From Trinickia terrae (GTDB taxonomy: Bacteria; Pseudomonadota; Gammaproteobacteria; Burkholderiales; Burkholderiaceae), in the NCBI RefSeq assembly GCF_005144415.1, contig NZ_SWJE01000028.1:1-52815 (forward strand): a DNA stretch of 52,815 nucleotides, read 5' to 3'. Positions within the stretch are counted from its first letter, which is position 1, and each line of letters begins with the position of its first letter. Positions 45,113 through 52,815 of this stretch are shown in pieces. The notes under the pieces are model-generated. The model worked only from the letters and a program-made list of their open reading frames with translations. It had not been told where the DNA came from and did not search any database. Both the position numbers and the translations under genes were made by a program.

Positions 45113-45592
45113 TTACGACTTCGCGGGCCGGCCGGTCTTGACCGGTTCCAGCGCCGAAACCGCCGCGATCAGACGCTTTTCCGGCGCGAACGCCAGCATA
45201 TGCAGCCCGGCGCGCAGCAGCTCGCTCTTCTTGACCGAGATGCCGGCGGCGACGCAGCGCTTCTTGAGCTCGTCGATCTTCTCGTAGTCGGACTTGGGCA
45301 TCGTGAAGCTGTCGCGCACGACCTTTTCCTTCTTGGCGCGGCGCGCTTTCTCTTCGGCTACGGCGGGGGCGGCTTCCGTCTTCTTGGGAGCGGCGTCTGC
45401 CTTTTTGGTCTTGCGGGCTTCAGCCGGCTTTGCAGCGGCTTTCTTGGCGGTTGCCTTCTTGGCGGGGGCCGCTGCCTTGCTGGCCTTGGCAGGCTGCTTT
45501 TCCTGTTTTTCCGCTTCGGCGGCAGGTTGCGCGGCGCTCTTGGGGAAGTGGAACTTCTTCTTGGTCGGCTCTTTGATGACGGGTGTGTTCAT
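45113..45592 (-). CDS. Ribbon-helix-helix protein with a histone-like Ala/Lys-rich arm
   Basis: A 159-residue protein in two parts. Residues about 10-95 are low-complexity Ala/Lys/Pro (KKATAKKAAAKPAEARKTKKA), resembling bacterial histone H1-like tails. Residues about 97-145 look like a ribbon-helix-helix DNA-binding unit (RDSFTMPKSDYEKIDELKKR then ISVKKSELLRAGLHML). The likely role is sequence-specific or nucleoid-type DNA binding. The ATG at 45592 gives the compact form; the open frame extends about 100 codons up with no plausible sequence. Confidence 0.78.
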   Translation of the reverse strand: MNTPVIKEPTKKKFHFPKSAAQPAAEAEKQEKQPAKASKAAAPAKKATAKKAAAKPAEARKTKKADAAPKKTEAAPAVAEEKARRAKKEKVVRDSFTMPKSDYEKIDELKKRCVAAGISVKKSELLRAGLHMLAFAPEKRLIAAVSALEPVKTGRPAKS

Positions 45593-45852
45593 GTCGATTC
45601 CTTGGAAACAGTAAAAACAGTATATACGATTTATATTGAAATTCCGCGGGGCGGCCATCCGCCGTGGCGGCGGTTGGGCACGCCGCCGTATCGCGCTTCT
45701 GTCTGATGATTGGGTGCGGACGCGGCGTTTGAAAAAAGTGCGATCGAGAGATGCCGGCGGCGTTCGAGGCAGTGCTCGAAAAGCTGTCACCGGCTTGCAA
45801 AACTGGCTCGGCAAGATGCCGGGTACAAAAAATACGTAACCGGGGCGAAGCA

Positions 45853-46353
45853 GTGACCAAAAAACACCATGTGCTGTTTCTCTGCAGGGAGAACGCGGCA
45901 CGCAGCATCATGGCGGAGGCCTTGTTGCGCGAGTTGGGCGGGGGGCGTTTCGAAGCGTTCAGCGCGGGGGCCGATCCCGCCGCGCGCGTTCATCCGCTTG
46001 CCATCGCGCAGCTGCGCGCCGGGATTTCCGATCTCGGCCTGCTCGGTCCCAAGAGCTGGCTGGAGTTCACCGGCGAATGGGCGCCGCGCATGGACCTCAT
46101 CGTCGCGATGGACAGCAGCGTCGCCGAATATCACGCGCCTCGCTTTCCCGGCGAACCCGAGTTCTACGAGTGGAGCTTCGCGAACCCGCTCGCGGAAGGC
46201 ATGAACGACGAAGAAAGGACGCGTTCGTTCGAGAGCGTCTTCTGGCAGATTTTGCGGCGCATCAGCGTCCTGATTGCCTTGCCGCATTACACCTTGGGGG
46301 TGCCGGCGGCGCATCGGCCCGTCGGCGCGGGCGAAACGCTTCTACAGGATTGA
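45853..46353 (+). CDS. Low-molecular-weight phosphatase / arsenate reductase-like protein
   Basis: A 166-residue protein of the LMW protein-tyrosine-phosphatase fold. The P-loop CRENAARS gives CX5R (Cys11, Arg17), followed by IMAEALL as in ArsC/Wzb relatives; the acidic DLIVAMDSSVAEYH segment and PEFYEWSFANPLAEG match the arsenate-reductase-like branch. The start is a GTG (45853), because the ATG further up would place an atypical basic extension before the beta-strand HHVLFLC. No ars genes are nearby, so the substrate is uncertain. Confidence 0.83.
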   Translation: MTKKHHVLFLCRENAARSIMAEALLRELGGGRFEAFSAGADPAARVHPLAIAQLRAGISDLGLLGPKSWLEFTGEWAPRMDLIVAMDSSVAEYHAPRFPGEPEFYEWSFANPLAEGMNDEERTRSFESVFWQILRRISVLIALPHYTLGVPAAHRPVGAGETLLQD

Positions 46354-46822
46354 CGGGTCACGGCGGGCGGCTGCAGCGTCACTGAGCGCGCATTCGGGCA
46401 ATTCGCCGAACTGCCATGCAAATCGCCCTCGTATCGCCGAATTGTTTTACGGCTTCACCTTCTACACTGCTTTCCATGGAGCGAGTTGTTGAGCCCATCG
46501 GCGCGGTCTCCCCCCGCGTTGGTTGTCCGTACCAGTACCCTGTGTTTGGCAGTTCGAGCAGTTGCAGTGGTAGTCGCAGTCGAAGCAAAGGTAAGCGCGG
46601 TAACGGTATCTGCAGCAACGGTAGTGGCAGTGCACGCAGCAGACGCACCCAGCAGTCGTAGCTCAGGCGGTATCAGCAACATGGAAATGCAGTTGGGGTT
46701 AGTAACGAGGAGTAGGCGCGGGCCAATCGAAGCAGCAAGCAGTCAGCAACAATAGCTTCACCTGTGATGAGAAGACGTCGGCAAGCATCCACGCGCCTGC
46801 TCGATCCGTGACTCATCCACCG
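46354..46822. other. Low-complexity region ahead of a strong terminator, no convincing gene
   Basis: At about 46545-46760 the sequence is a degenerate triplet-biased run rich in GCA, AGT, GTA and AGC units. Depending on frame it reads as Ala/Val-rich (AVAVVVAVEAKVSAVTVSAA) or Ser/Arg/Gly-rich peptides. The 81-codon frame from ATG 46416 ends in the Ser/Arg form. None looks like a known protein. A plus-strand terminator closes the region at 46823-46857, so a small RNA or a decayed gene is possible. Confidence 0.5.
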
Positions 46823-46857
46823 GAGCCCTGTTTCCCGCGAAACAGGGCTCTTTTTTT
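46823..46857 (+). terminator. Strong intrinsic terminator
   Basis: A 12-bp perfect stem GAGCCCTGTTTC / GAAACAGGGCTC with loop CCGC and a run of seven T (46851-46857). The last two T are shared with the TAA stop of the convergent minus-strand gene. Orientation is plus; it ends transcription from the phosphatase gene or from the low-complexity region. Confidence 0.9.
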
Positions 46858-47209
46858 ATCCGCCGAGCGCCGACAGCACCAGCGCATGCGAGCGGCCGAT
46901 CCAGATCGCGGCATCGCGATGATCGCGCAGCGGATCGCCGGTATTGGGATGCACGAAGACGTCCAGCTCGCCATGATTCAGCGAGAGCCAGGCGACGATC
47001 GGCGCGAAGTGCTCGTTCTCGAAGGCAAGCTGATACGACCACTGCGGATGCGGCCCGACGGGGCGCTCGTGAAAGCGGCCGAGCGTCAGGATGTCGGCGA
47101 AGCGCGCTTCGATCGCCTCGCGCAGCGTCCAGGCTGCGTCGCGGCTTGCGGCGTCGAAATACACGTGTGCGTGCCAGTTCGCGATGTCGGCGGTATCCAG
47201 GTAGGTCAT
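46856..47209 (-). CDS. DOPA 4,5-dioxygenase family protein
   Basis: A 117-residue protein of PF08883. Fungal and plant members open catechol rings of DOPA; bacterial members have uncharacterised substrates. The conserved metal-ligand region NWHAHVYFD is at about residues 11-19, GPHPQWSYQLAF and NHGELDVFVHPNTGD follow, and DHRDAAIWIG ends the domain. The length is normal. It lies downstream of the GGDEF gene on the same strand (69-bp gap). Confidence 0.88.
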   Translation of the reverse strand: MTYLDTADIANWHAHVYFDAASRDAAWTLREAIEARFADILTLGRFHERPVGPHPQWSYQLAFENEHFAPIVAWLSLNHGELDVFVHPNTGDPLRDHRDAAIWIGRSHALVLSALGG

Positions 47210-47278
47210 GGTCGGCTCGGAAACGTTGTTGGGTCGATGCCATCGCGAAGCCTGCGCGGGCTTCGTGCGTCGAGCGTG

Positions 47279-48466
47279 TCAGTTCGCGTGGGCGTACTCG
47301 AAGCTCAGCCCCTCGGGAGACGGCGCTTCCACCACGCAATTCCTGCCCATTGCCTTCGCGCTATACAGCGCGGCGTCGGCTCTCGCGAGGACCGTGGCGA
47401 GCGTGTCGCCGTCGCCGAATTCGTCGACGCCCGCGCTGAACGTGCAAGCGATCGCGCCCGATCCGGAGGGCGCCGGCGACGCCGACACGGTGCTCTGCAC
47501 GGTGCGCAGCAATTGCGCTGCCTCGGCCTTGCCGGTCGACATGAACAGCACCGCGAACTCTTCGCCGCCGAGGCGCCCGAGGACGTCGGTGCCCCGCAGG
47601 CCTTGCGACAGCACCGAGACGAAGTGCGCGAGCGTCCGGTCGCCGGCGGCATGTCCGTGGCGGTCGTTGACGCTCTTGAAGTGGTCGATGTCGAGAATCG
47701 CGATCGAGAGCGTTATCCGCGCGGCGCATGCCGTGCGCAGCAGTGCTTCGACACGCGCGATGAAGGCGCGGCGCATGAGCGCGCCGGTCAGCTCGTCGAT
47801 GGTCGCGAGCCGCTCCATGCGCTCGGCGAGGCGGTCGTGGGCGAGCATCACGATGCCGATCGACAGGCAGGGCAGCGTCACGATGCCGAGCCCGAGGAGG
47901 GCGGTGTTCAACGGCGTGGGCTCGAGCAGTGCTGTCTGATGCGTCCAGCCGAGCCCGTAGGCGAGGCTCCGGCCGACGTGAAAGAGCGTCCCGAGCAGCG
48001 CGGCAATCGATACGAACAGGTAAGCGTACTGGGGCCGGTGCGGCGGCCGGAAGCGGTACGCGACCCACGCGATGGCGAAGCGCACGTAGGCGAAGAACAT
48101 CGACATCAGCATCACGCGCACGTCGAGGTTCGACGAGACGAAGTTCCAATAGGTGAGCGCAAGGAAAAGCGCGCCGCATCCGGCAAGCTCCAGCGGGCGC
48201 CAGACGGGGCGCCCGAAGAACTGCCGGCAGCCTTGCAGCATCAGGTACGCGCCGGCGAGGAGCAGTGTGCTCGCGGTGAAGTAGACGAGGTTTTCTGGCT
48301 CGTGGCCGCGCAAGGCGAGCACGGTGAGCGCGACGGTGACGAGCGCATAGGCCGAGAACCAGCGGGTGAGCCCTGGGATGGCGGCGCGCAGCAGCGAGCC
48401 GAACACGCCCATGCTTATCGCGCAGGAGAGAATCGCGATGCCGATCAGGGAGACGGGGCTCAGCAT
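47279..48466 (-). CDS. Membrane-bound diguanylate cyclase (GGDEF)
   Basis: A 395-residue protein: an N-terminal membrane domain with about six helices (residues 1-215) and a C-terminal GGDEF domain (about 225-385). The active-site motif is GGEEF, and RGTD lies exactly five residues before it, forming an intact inhibitory I-site, so an active, feedback-inhibited c-di-GMP synthase is expected. ATG 48466 was chosen; a GTG four codons earlier is also possible. The signal sensed by the membrane part is unknown. Confidence 0.9.
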   Translation of the reverse strand: MLSPVSLIGIAILSCAISMGVFGSLLRAAIPGLTRWFSAYALVTVALTVLALRGHEPENLVYFTASTLLLAGAYLMLQGCRQFFGRPVWRPLELAGCGALFLALTYWNFVSSNLDVRVMLMSMFFAYVRFAIAWVAYRFRPPHRPQYAYLFVSIAALLGTLFHVGRSLAYGLGWTHQTALLEPTPLNTALLGLGIVTLPCLSIGIVMLAHDRLAERMERLATIDELTGALMRRAFIARVEALLRTACAARITLSIAILDIDHFKSVNDRHGHAAGDRTLAHFVSVLSQGLRGTDVLGRLGGEEFAVLFMSTGKAEAAQLLRTVQSTVSASPAPSGSGAIACTFSAGVDEFGDGDTLATVLARADAALYSAKAMGRNCVVEAPSPEGLSFEYAHAN

Positions 48467-48574
48467 GGTGTGCGGCACGACTGCAAACGGAATTGGCTGC
48501 CACTATAGCAGCGCTTCGCAACCGCTCAGGAAAGTTTTGACGGGCGCAGGCGGCGTTATCGAAAGCTCGGGCCA

Positions 48575-49951
48575 TCACTCCTGCAACTGCTGTGCTGCAA
48601 TATCCTCGAGCGAGCGTCCGCGCGTCGGCACGCCCATCAGCACCACGGCCAGCGCGCCGATGACGAGCACGGTCGTGGTCGCGCCGAACACGCCCGCGAA
48701 GCCGAGCAGCGGATACACGTAGCCGACGAGGATCGGCGCCGCGATCGCGCCCAGCCGCCCGATCGACGATGCGAGCCCGACGCCCGTGGTGCGCACGCCG
48801 GTGGGAAACACTTCCGGCGTGTAGGCATAGACGCCCGCATACGTGCCGTTCATGAAGAACGAGAGCAGGATGCCGGCGATCATGATGCCCGCGTCGCTGC
48901 GCGTGAGCGCGAGCCCGAGCGCCGACGCGCCGCCCAGCACCATGTACGACGCGATCGTCGCCTGCCGGCCGATCTTTTCGTTGAGCCACGCGCCGGTGAA
49001 GTAGCCCGGTATCTGCGCGAGGTAGATCACGAGCGAATACGAAAAGCTCTTCGTGATGGTCATCCCGCTTTGCACGAGCAGGCCCGGAATCCAGGTGAAG
49101 AACGCGTAGTAGCTGAAGGTGATCGACAGCCACATCAGCCAGGTCATCGCCGTGATGCGCGCGAGATGGTGCGACCAGAGCGCCTTGACGTTGCCGGCGA
49201 GCGAGCGGCGGGCCGCCGCCACCGGCGCCGCGCCCGCTAGCGCCGCATCTTCGGGTGCGGCTTCGAATTGCACGCCATCGGCTGCCAGCTCGGCCTCCGC
49301 GCGGGCGACGATCGCGTCCGCCTCGTCATGGCGGCCTTGCGCTTCGAGCCAGCGCGGCGACTCGGGCAGCGCGCGGCGCCACCACAGGAGCATGACGATC
49401 GGCAGCGCGGTGATCACCATGACGGCGCGCCACGCTTCCGAGCCGAGCGGGATCACGAGGTAGCCGAGCAGCGCGGCGGCGACGAAGCCGAACGAGAAGA
49501 ACCCGGCCAGCGCGCCGGTGAACGCGCCGCGATAGCGCCGCGCGACGAACTCGGAGAGGAACGGCGCGACGATCGCGCTTTCGGCGCCCGTGCCCACGCC
49601 CGCGACGATCCGCGTGCCGAGGAAGAACGGCCAGTCGTGCGCGACGGCGCTCGCGAGCGACGCCACGCAGTAGATCACGAGCGCCCACATCATCACGCGC
49701 CGCCGGCCGATCAGGTCGCCGAGCATGCCGGCCAGCATCGCGCCGAAGAAGTACCCCATGAAGGTGCCGCTGCCGAGCACGCCCGTCTGCACGCTGGTGA
49801 GTCCCCACTGCTGGCGCAGCACCGGCAGCAGGAAGGCCAGCACCGCGGCGTCCATCGCGTCGAACGTATAGCCGAGGCCGCCCATCAGCAGCAGGCGGCG
49901 ATGAAAACGCGCATAGGGCATGCGCTCGATACGGGCGGCAATCGATGTCAT
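48575..49951 (-). CDS. MFS transporter, sugar/aromatic acid porter type
   Basis: A 458-residue inner-membrane transporter with twelve predicted helices. The loop 2-3 motif is GDLIGRRRVMMW, PESPRWLEAQGRHDEADAI precedes the central cytoplasmic loop (about 200-245), and PEVFPTGVRTTGVGLASSIGRLGA follows helix 10, all in the SP/AAHS group. The substrate is unknown; NaiP-like or aromatic acid transporters are the closest guess. It lies 54 bp downstream of the amidohydrolase gene on the same strand, so uptake of that enzyme's substrate is a reasonable inference. Confidence 0.87.
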   Translation of the reverse strand: MTSIAARIERMPYARFHRRLLLMGGLGYTFDAMDAAVLAFLLPVLRQQWGLTSVQTGVLGSGTFMGYFFGAMLAGMLGDLIGRRRVMMWALVIYCVASLASAVAHDWPFFLGTRIVAGVGTGAESAIVAPFLSEFVARRYRGAFTGALAGFFSFGFVAAALLGYLVIPLGSEAWRAVMVITALPIVMLLWWRRALPESPRWLEAQGRHDEADAIVARAEAELAADGVQFEAAPEDAALAGAAPVAAARRSLAGNVKALWSHHLARITAMTWLMWLSITFSYYAFFTWIPGLLVQSGMTITKSFSYSLVIYLAQIPGYFTGAWLNEKIGRQATIASYMVLGGASALGLALTRSDAGIMIAGILLSFFMNGTYAGVYAYTPEVFPTGVRTTGVGLASSIGRLGAIAAPILVGYVYPLLGFAGVFGATTTVLVIGALAVVLMGVPTRGRSLEDIAAQQLQE

Positions 49952-50005
49952 GGCGTCACCTGCAAGGAAAGGTGAACCGAAACGGTACTGCGGCGCGGCG
50001 TTCGC

Positions 50006-51256
50006 TTATGCGCTTTCCAGCTCATTGAAGTGGATGTGGCCTTCCTTCATCACGAGCGGAATGTGATCGCCCTGGCCGAGCAGGCAGTCGACCGACGCGA
50101 GCGGATTGCCGTCGACGACCAGCACATCGGCGATCGCGCCCGGCGCGAGACGCCCGAGCTTGCCGGTCATGCCGAGCACCTCGGCGCCCACCAGCGTCGC
50201 GCTTGCGATGATCTCGGCCGGGCTCAGCACCTGCGCACGGATGCGGAACTCGTCGCTCTGCAGGCGCTGCGCCTCGCCGAGCAGGTCGGTGCCGAAGCCC
50301 ATCCGCACGCCGGCGCGCTTGAGGATTTCGAGCGAGCGCAGGCCGGCTTCGTGAACCGCTTCGACCTTGGCCACGCTCTCCGGCGGCAGGCCGTATTTCT
50401 CGCCTTCGCTCGCGAGCGCGTCGTAGGTGACGAGGGTCGGCACCACGAACGCGCCGTGCTCGGCGACGAGGCGCGCGGTGGCGTCGTCGATCAGGTTGGC
50501 GTGCTCGATCGTGCGCACGCCGCAGCGCACCGCTCGGGCGATCGCCTCCGCCGTGTAGGCGTGCGCGAGCACGTAGGTGCCCCGCGCGCGGGCCTCTTCG
50601 ACGATCGCGCGGATTTCGTCTTCTGAATAGCCCCATGCGCCGACCGGGTCGGTCGGCGAGGAGACCCCGCCCGAGGCCATGATCTTGATCTGGTCGGCGC
50701 CCATCTGCAGCTCTTCGCGCGCGGCGCGGCGCACCGCGTCGACGCCGTCGGCCACGCGCCCGAGCGCGCCCACGCGCACGCAGCACTGGCAGGGCATGTC
50801 GGGGGCGATGAAGTCGTGGCGTGCGCGCATGTCGGCGTGGCCGCCGGTCTGGGAGAGCGCGCGTCCCGAGACGAACATCCGCGGACCCTCGGCGAGCCCG
50901 CTCTCCACGGCCTCTTTGAACGGAAAGCCCGCGCCGCCCGCGTCGCGGATCGTCGTGAAGCCGCGGCGCAGCATCGCGCGCATCAGCGGCAGCGCGCGCA
51001 GCGTCACGAGCACGTTGGGCAGCGTGGCGATGCGCGGCAGGTTGAATTCGATGGCGATGATGTGCGCGTGCAGGTCGATCAGGCCCGGCATGATCGTCTT
51101 GCCTTTCAGGTCGATGACCGTCGCGCTCGCGCTCTTGATCGGCTTGTCCGAGATCTCGCGCACGGTCTTGCCTTCGACGAGGACGTCATGGCCGGGCAGC
51201 AGTTCGGGTTGCGTAGGGTCGAGCAGGGCGCCGTTGCGGAACAACACGGGGTTCAT
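50006..51256 (-). CDS. Metal-dependent amidohydrolase family protein
   Basis: A 416-residue cytosolic hydrolase of the imidazolonepropionase/Xaa-Pro dipeptidase-like amidohydrolase group. PGLIDLHAHI provides the HxH metal pair, QIKIMASGG the bridging Lys, LAHAYTAEAI and TIEHANLID the two later His, and GFGTDLLG the catalytic Asp. A Cys-rich MPCQCCVRVG patch is in the middle. ATG 51256 gives the usual small beta-domain start. It is divergent from a GntR regulator and upstream of an MFS gene, suggesting a small catabolic unit of unknown substrate. Confidence 0.88.
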   Translation of the reverse strand: MNPVLFRNGALLDPTQPELLPGHDVLVEGKTVREISDKPIKSASATVIDLKGKTIMPGLIDLHAHIIAIEFNLPRIATLPNVLVTLRALPLMRAMLRRGFTTIRDAGGAGFPFKEAVESGLAEGPRMFVSGRALSQTGGHADMRARHDFIAPDMPCQCCVRVGALGRVADGVDAVRRAAREELQMGADQIKIMASGGVSSPTDPVGAWGYSEDEIRAIVEEARARGTYVLAHAYTAEAIARAVRCGVRTIEHANLIDDATARLVAEHGAFVVPTLVTYDALASEGEKYGLPPESVAKVEAVHEAGLRSLEILKRAGVRMGFGTDLLGEAQRLQSDEFRIRAQVLSPAEIIASATLVGAEVLGMTGKLGRLAPGAIADVLVVDGNPLASVDCLLGQGDHIPLVMKEGHIHFNELESA

Positions 51257-51401
51257 CGTGGGGGTCTCCGGTTCCAGTGAGTGGGTCGCCGCGTCGATGG
51301 CGCGGCTGTTGGTGTGGTGAGCGGACGGGCCTGGGAGTTCCGTGCCCGCAGGACGCGGACGTCCGGCGAGGCCGCGCCGCATTGATCTTTGTGCATAGGA
51401 T

Positions 51402-51409
51402 GGTATACC
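51402..51409. promoter_or_regulatory. Putative GntR operator
   Basis: The perfect palindrome GGTATACC (within TGGTATACCG) lies between the divergent amidohydrolase and GntR genes. FadR-subfamily regulators bind sites with TGGT and ACCA-like halves, so this is a plausible but short candidate. Confidence 0.45.
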
Positions 51410-51500
51410 GTTCCCGGTGGCTGAAACGTCGAACGTCCGGTTCCGACGATCCCAGACAATCCACTACGCGGTTTCGACCGCCTCACGCGAATTCCTCACC

Positions 51501-52181
51501 ATGTCGTCCCTCCTCAAAATCGAACGCAGTGTGAAGACCCTGCGCGAGCTGACGCTCGACAAGCTGCGCGGCGCGATCGTCCAGGGCTATTTCAAGCCGG
51601 GCGACCGGCTGGTCGAGCGTACGCTCTGCGATGAGCTCGGCGTGAGCCGCACCGTCGTGCGCGAAGTCCTGCGCCATCTGGAAACGGAAGGGCTCGTCGA
51701 GATCATCGCGCATCAGGGGCCGATCGTCGCGCGTCTCGATCCGGCGCAGGTGGACGAGATCTACGAGCTGCGCGGCCTGCTCGAGGCGCACGCGGCGCGC
51801 GCCTGTGCCGAGCATGCGGCGCCGGAGCTCGTGGGCCGGTTGCGCGAGGAGCGCCGCGAGATCGAAGACGCGTTCCGCAGCAACGACTTGCCGCGCGTGC
51901 TCGAGTACACCGAGCGTTTCTACGAGACGATGTTCGAAGGCGCCAACAAGCCGATCGCGCACGATGTCGTGAGGTCGCTGAACGCGCGCATCAACCGGCT
52001 GCGGGCGCTGACGATCGCGGTGCCGGGGCGCGGCGACGAGTCGAACCGCGAGATGAATGCGCTGCTCGACGCGATCGAGCGGCGCGACGGCGACGCGGCC
52101 TCGGCGGCGTCGTTCGCGCATATCCGGCGCGTCGCGGAGCTTGCCAAGGCGGTGCTGGCGCAGGGCGCGGGCGACGCTTGA
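51501..52181 (+). CDS. GntR family regulator, FadR/FCD subfamily
   Basis: A 226-residue regulator. The winged helix is at about 10-75 (LRGAIVQGYFKPGDRLVERTLCDELGVSRTVVREVLRHLETEGLVEI) and an all-helical FCD ligand domain follows (YELRGLLEAHAARACAEHA onward). ATG 51501 gives a compact N-terminus; a GTG at 51417 would add 28 residues and cover part of the regulatory spacer. Its divergent partner is the amidohydrolase gene, which it probably controls. The ligand is unknown. Confidence 0.9.
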   Translation: MSSLLKIERSVKTLRELTLDKLRGAIVQGYFKPGDRLVERTLCDELGVSRTVVREVLRHLETEGLVEIIAHQGPIVARLDPAQVDEIYELRGLLEAHAARACAEHAAPELVGRLREERREIEDAFRSNDLPRVLEYTERFYETMFEGANKPIAHDVVRSLNARINRLRALTIAVPGRGDESNREMNALLDAIERRDGDAASAASFAHIRRVAELAKAVLAQGAGDA

Positions 52182-52222
52182 TCTTTCTGCCTCCGGCATC
52201 GGCGGCGTGCTCGCCGGCCGGG

Positions 52223-52815
52223 CTACATGCCCGGATAGTTCGGCCCGCCGCCGCCCTCGGGCGTGACCCATACGATGTTCTGCGTCGGGTCCTTGATATC
52301 GCAGGTCTTGCAGTGCACGCAGTTCTGCGCGTTGATTTGCAGGCGGTCGCTGCCGTCGTCGTGCTTCACGAACTCGTAGACCGCCGCCGGGCAGAAGCGC
52401 CCCTCCGGCCCCGCATAGGTGCGCAGGTTCACGTTCACCGGTACGCTCGCGTCCTTCAACGTCAGATGCGCCGGCTGGTTCTCCTCGTGGTTCGTGTTCG
52501 AGATGAACACCGAGGACAAACGGTCGAACGTCAGCTTGCCGTCCGGCTTCGGATACGCGATCGGCTTGCATTGCGAGGCGGGCTTGAGCATCTCGTGGTC
52601 CCAGTGCTGGTGGTGCAGCGTCCACGGCACGTTGCCGCCCAACAGCTTCTGCTCGATGCCCACCATCAGCGTGCCCAGGTACAACCCCTTGCTCATCCAC
52701 TGCTTGAAGTTGCGCGCGCGGTGGAGCTCGCTGTAAAGCCACGAAGTCTTGAACGACGCCGGATAGGCGGCGAGCTCATCGCCCTGGCGGCCCGCCTGCA
52801 CCGCCTCGAACGCCG
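52223..52815 (-). CDS. Electron transfer flavoprotein-ubiquinone oxidoreductase, C-terminal part (5' end outside the window)
   Basis: The last 196 or so codons of ETF-QO, a membrane-associated FAD and 4Fe-4S enzyme that passes electrons from ETF to ubiquinone. Visible are SWLYSELHRARNFKQWMSKG and the ferredoxin-like cluster region CPAAVYEF then CVHCKTCDIKDP, ending GGGGPNYPGM as in the family. The frame is still open at the window edge, so the gene is cut by the window, not broken. It fits with the acyl-CoA dehydrogenase metabolism typical of these bacteria. Confidence 0.93.
   Translation of the reverse strand, partial: AFEAVQAGRQGDELAAYPASFKTSWLYSELHRARNFKQWMSKGLYLGTLMVGIEQKLLGGNVPWTLHHQHWDHEMLKPASQCKPIAYPKPDGKLTFDRLSSVFISNTNHEENQPAHLTLKDASVPVNVNLRTYAGPEGRFCPAAVYEFVKHDDGSDRLQINAQNCVHCKTCDIKDPTQNIVWVTPEGGGGPNYPGM

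Noticed and set aside
46655-46730. tRNA-like D-arm text (GTAGCTCAGGCGGTATCAG)
   Set aside because: No acceptor stem, anticodon arm or T-arm with GTTCRA could be found around it; the match lies in the low-complexity run.
51417-51500. GTG start for the GntR regulator
   Set aside because: It would place the N-terminus almost on the putative operator and add 28 residues not typical of the family; ATG 51501 is preferred.

Overview
The window is about 52.8 kb of GC-rich chromosome from a betaproteobacterium of the Burkholderiaceae, probably of the Burkholderia, Paraburkholderia, Caballeronia or Trinickia type. This is inferred from codon composition, from an SAH riboswitch ahead of ahcY, from the order ahcY, holin-like gene, metF, and from familiar small families (DUF3185, DUF2905, PF04020). 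Most of it is ordinary core and metabolic sequence. No tRNA, rRNA, CRISPR array, prophage or intact insertion sequence was recognised.

Layout. 1-11000: a phytanoyl-CoA dioxygenase-like gene, an aldo/keto reductase, an SrkA-like kinase, coniferyl aldehyde dehydrogenase with an AidB-type acyl-CoA dehydrogenase, and a LysR regulator divergent from an lrgAB pair. 11000-14000: the methyl cycle (SAH riboswitch, ahcY, holin-like gene, metF). 14200-22930: a dipeptide ABC transporter with two tandem substrate-binding genes (dppA1, dppA2, dppB, dppC, dppD, dppF) and a TraB/GumN gene. 22980-29860: an accessory stretch with a lipoprotein gene, a truncated DUF979 gene, 5-oxoprolinase pxpBCA with a divergent MarR regulator, and an AT-rich trio in which two of three genes carry lesions. 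29850-45020: core functions (fau, slt, an NDUFA9-like gene, a GST, cca, a HigBA pair, a MidA-like methyltransferase, a FolM-like reductase, folB, ttcA, two GNATs, glmU, glmS). 45110-52815: an RHH protein, a small phosphatase, a DOPA-dioxygenase-like gene, a diguanylate cyclase, an MFS/amidohydrolase/GntR unit, and the 3' end of ETF-ubiquinone oxidoreductase.

The most unusual signal is a roughly 70-bp dispersed palindromic repeat present twice, both times on the same strand and in the same reading frame inside a protein gene. In the AidB-type dehydrogenase it adds an internal segment. In a GNAT gene it forms the C-terminal tail, and that gene's stop codon then falls inside the terminator hairpin of the convergent ttcA gene. 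Other points worth attention are a DUF805 gene split exactly at a T TTT TTT slippery heptamer, a neighbouring gene with an in-frame TAA followed at once by GTG, a 5-oxoprolinase operon that seems to have lost its DUF969/DUF979/pcp end, a 92-bp identical tract shared by the two dppA genes, and a low-complexity segment closed by a strong terminator with no convincing gene upstream of it. I did not find a clearly new multi-gene system.
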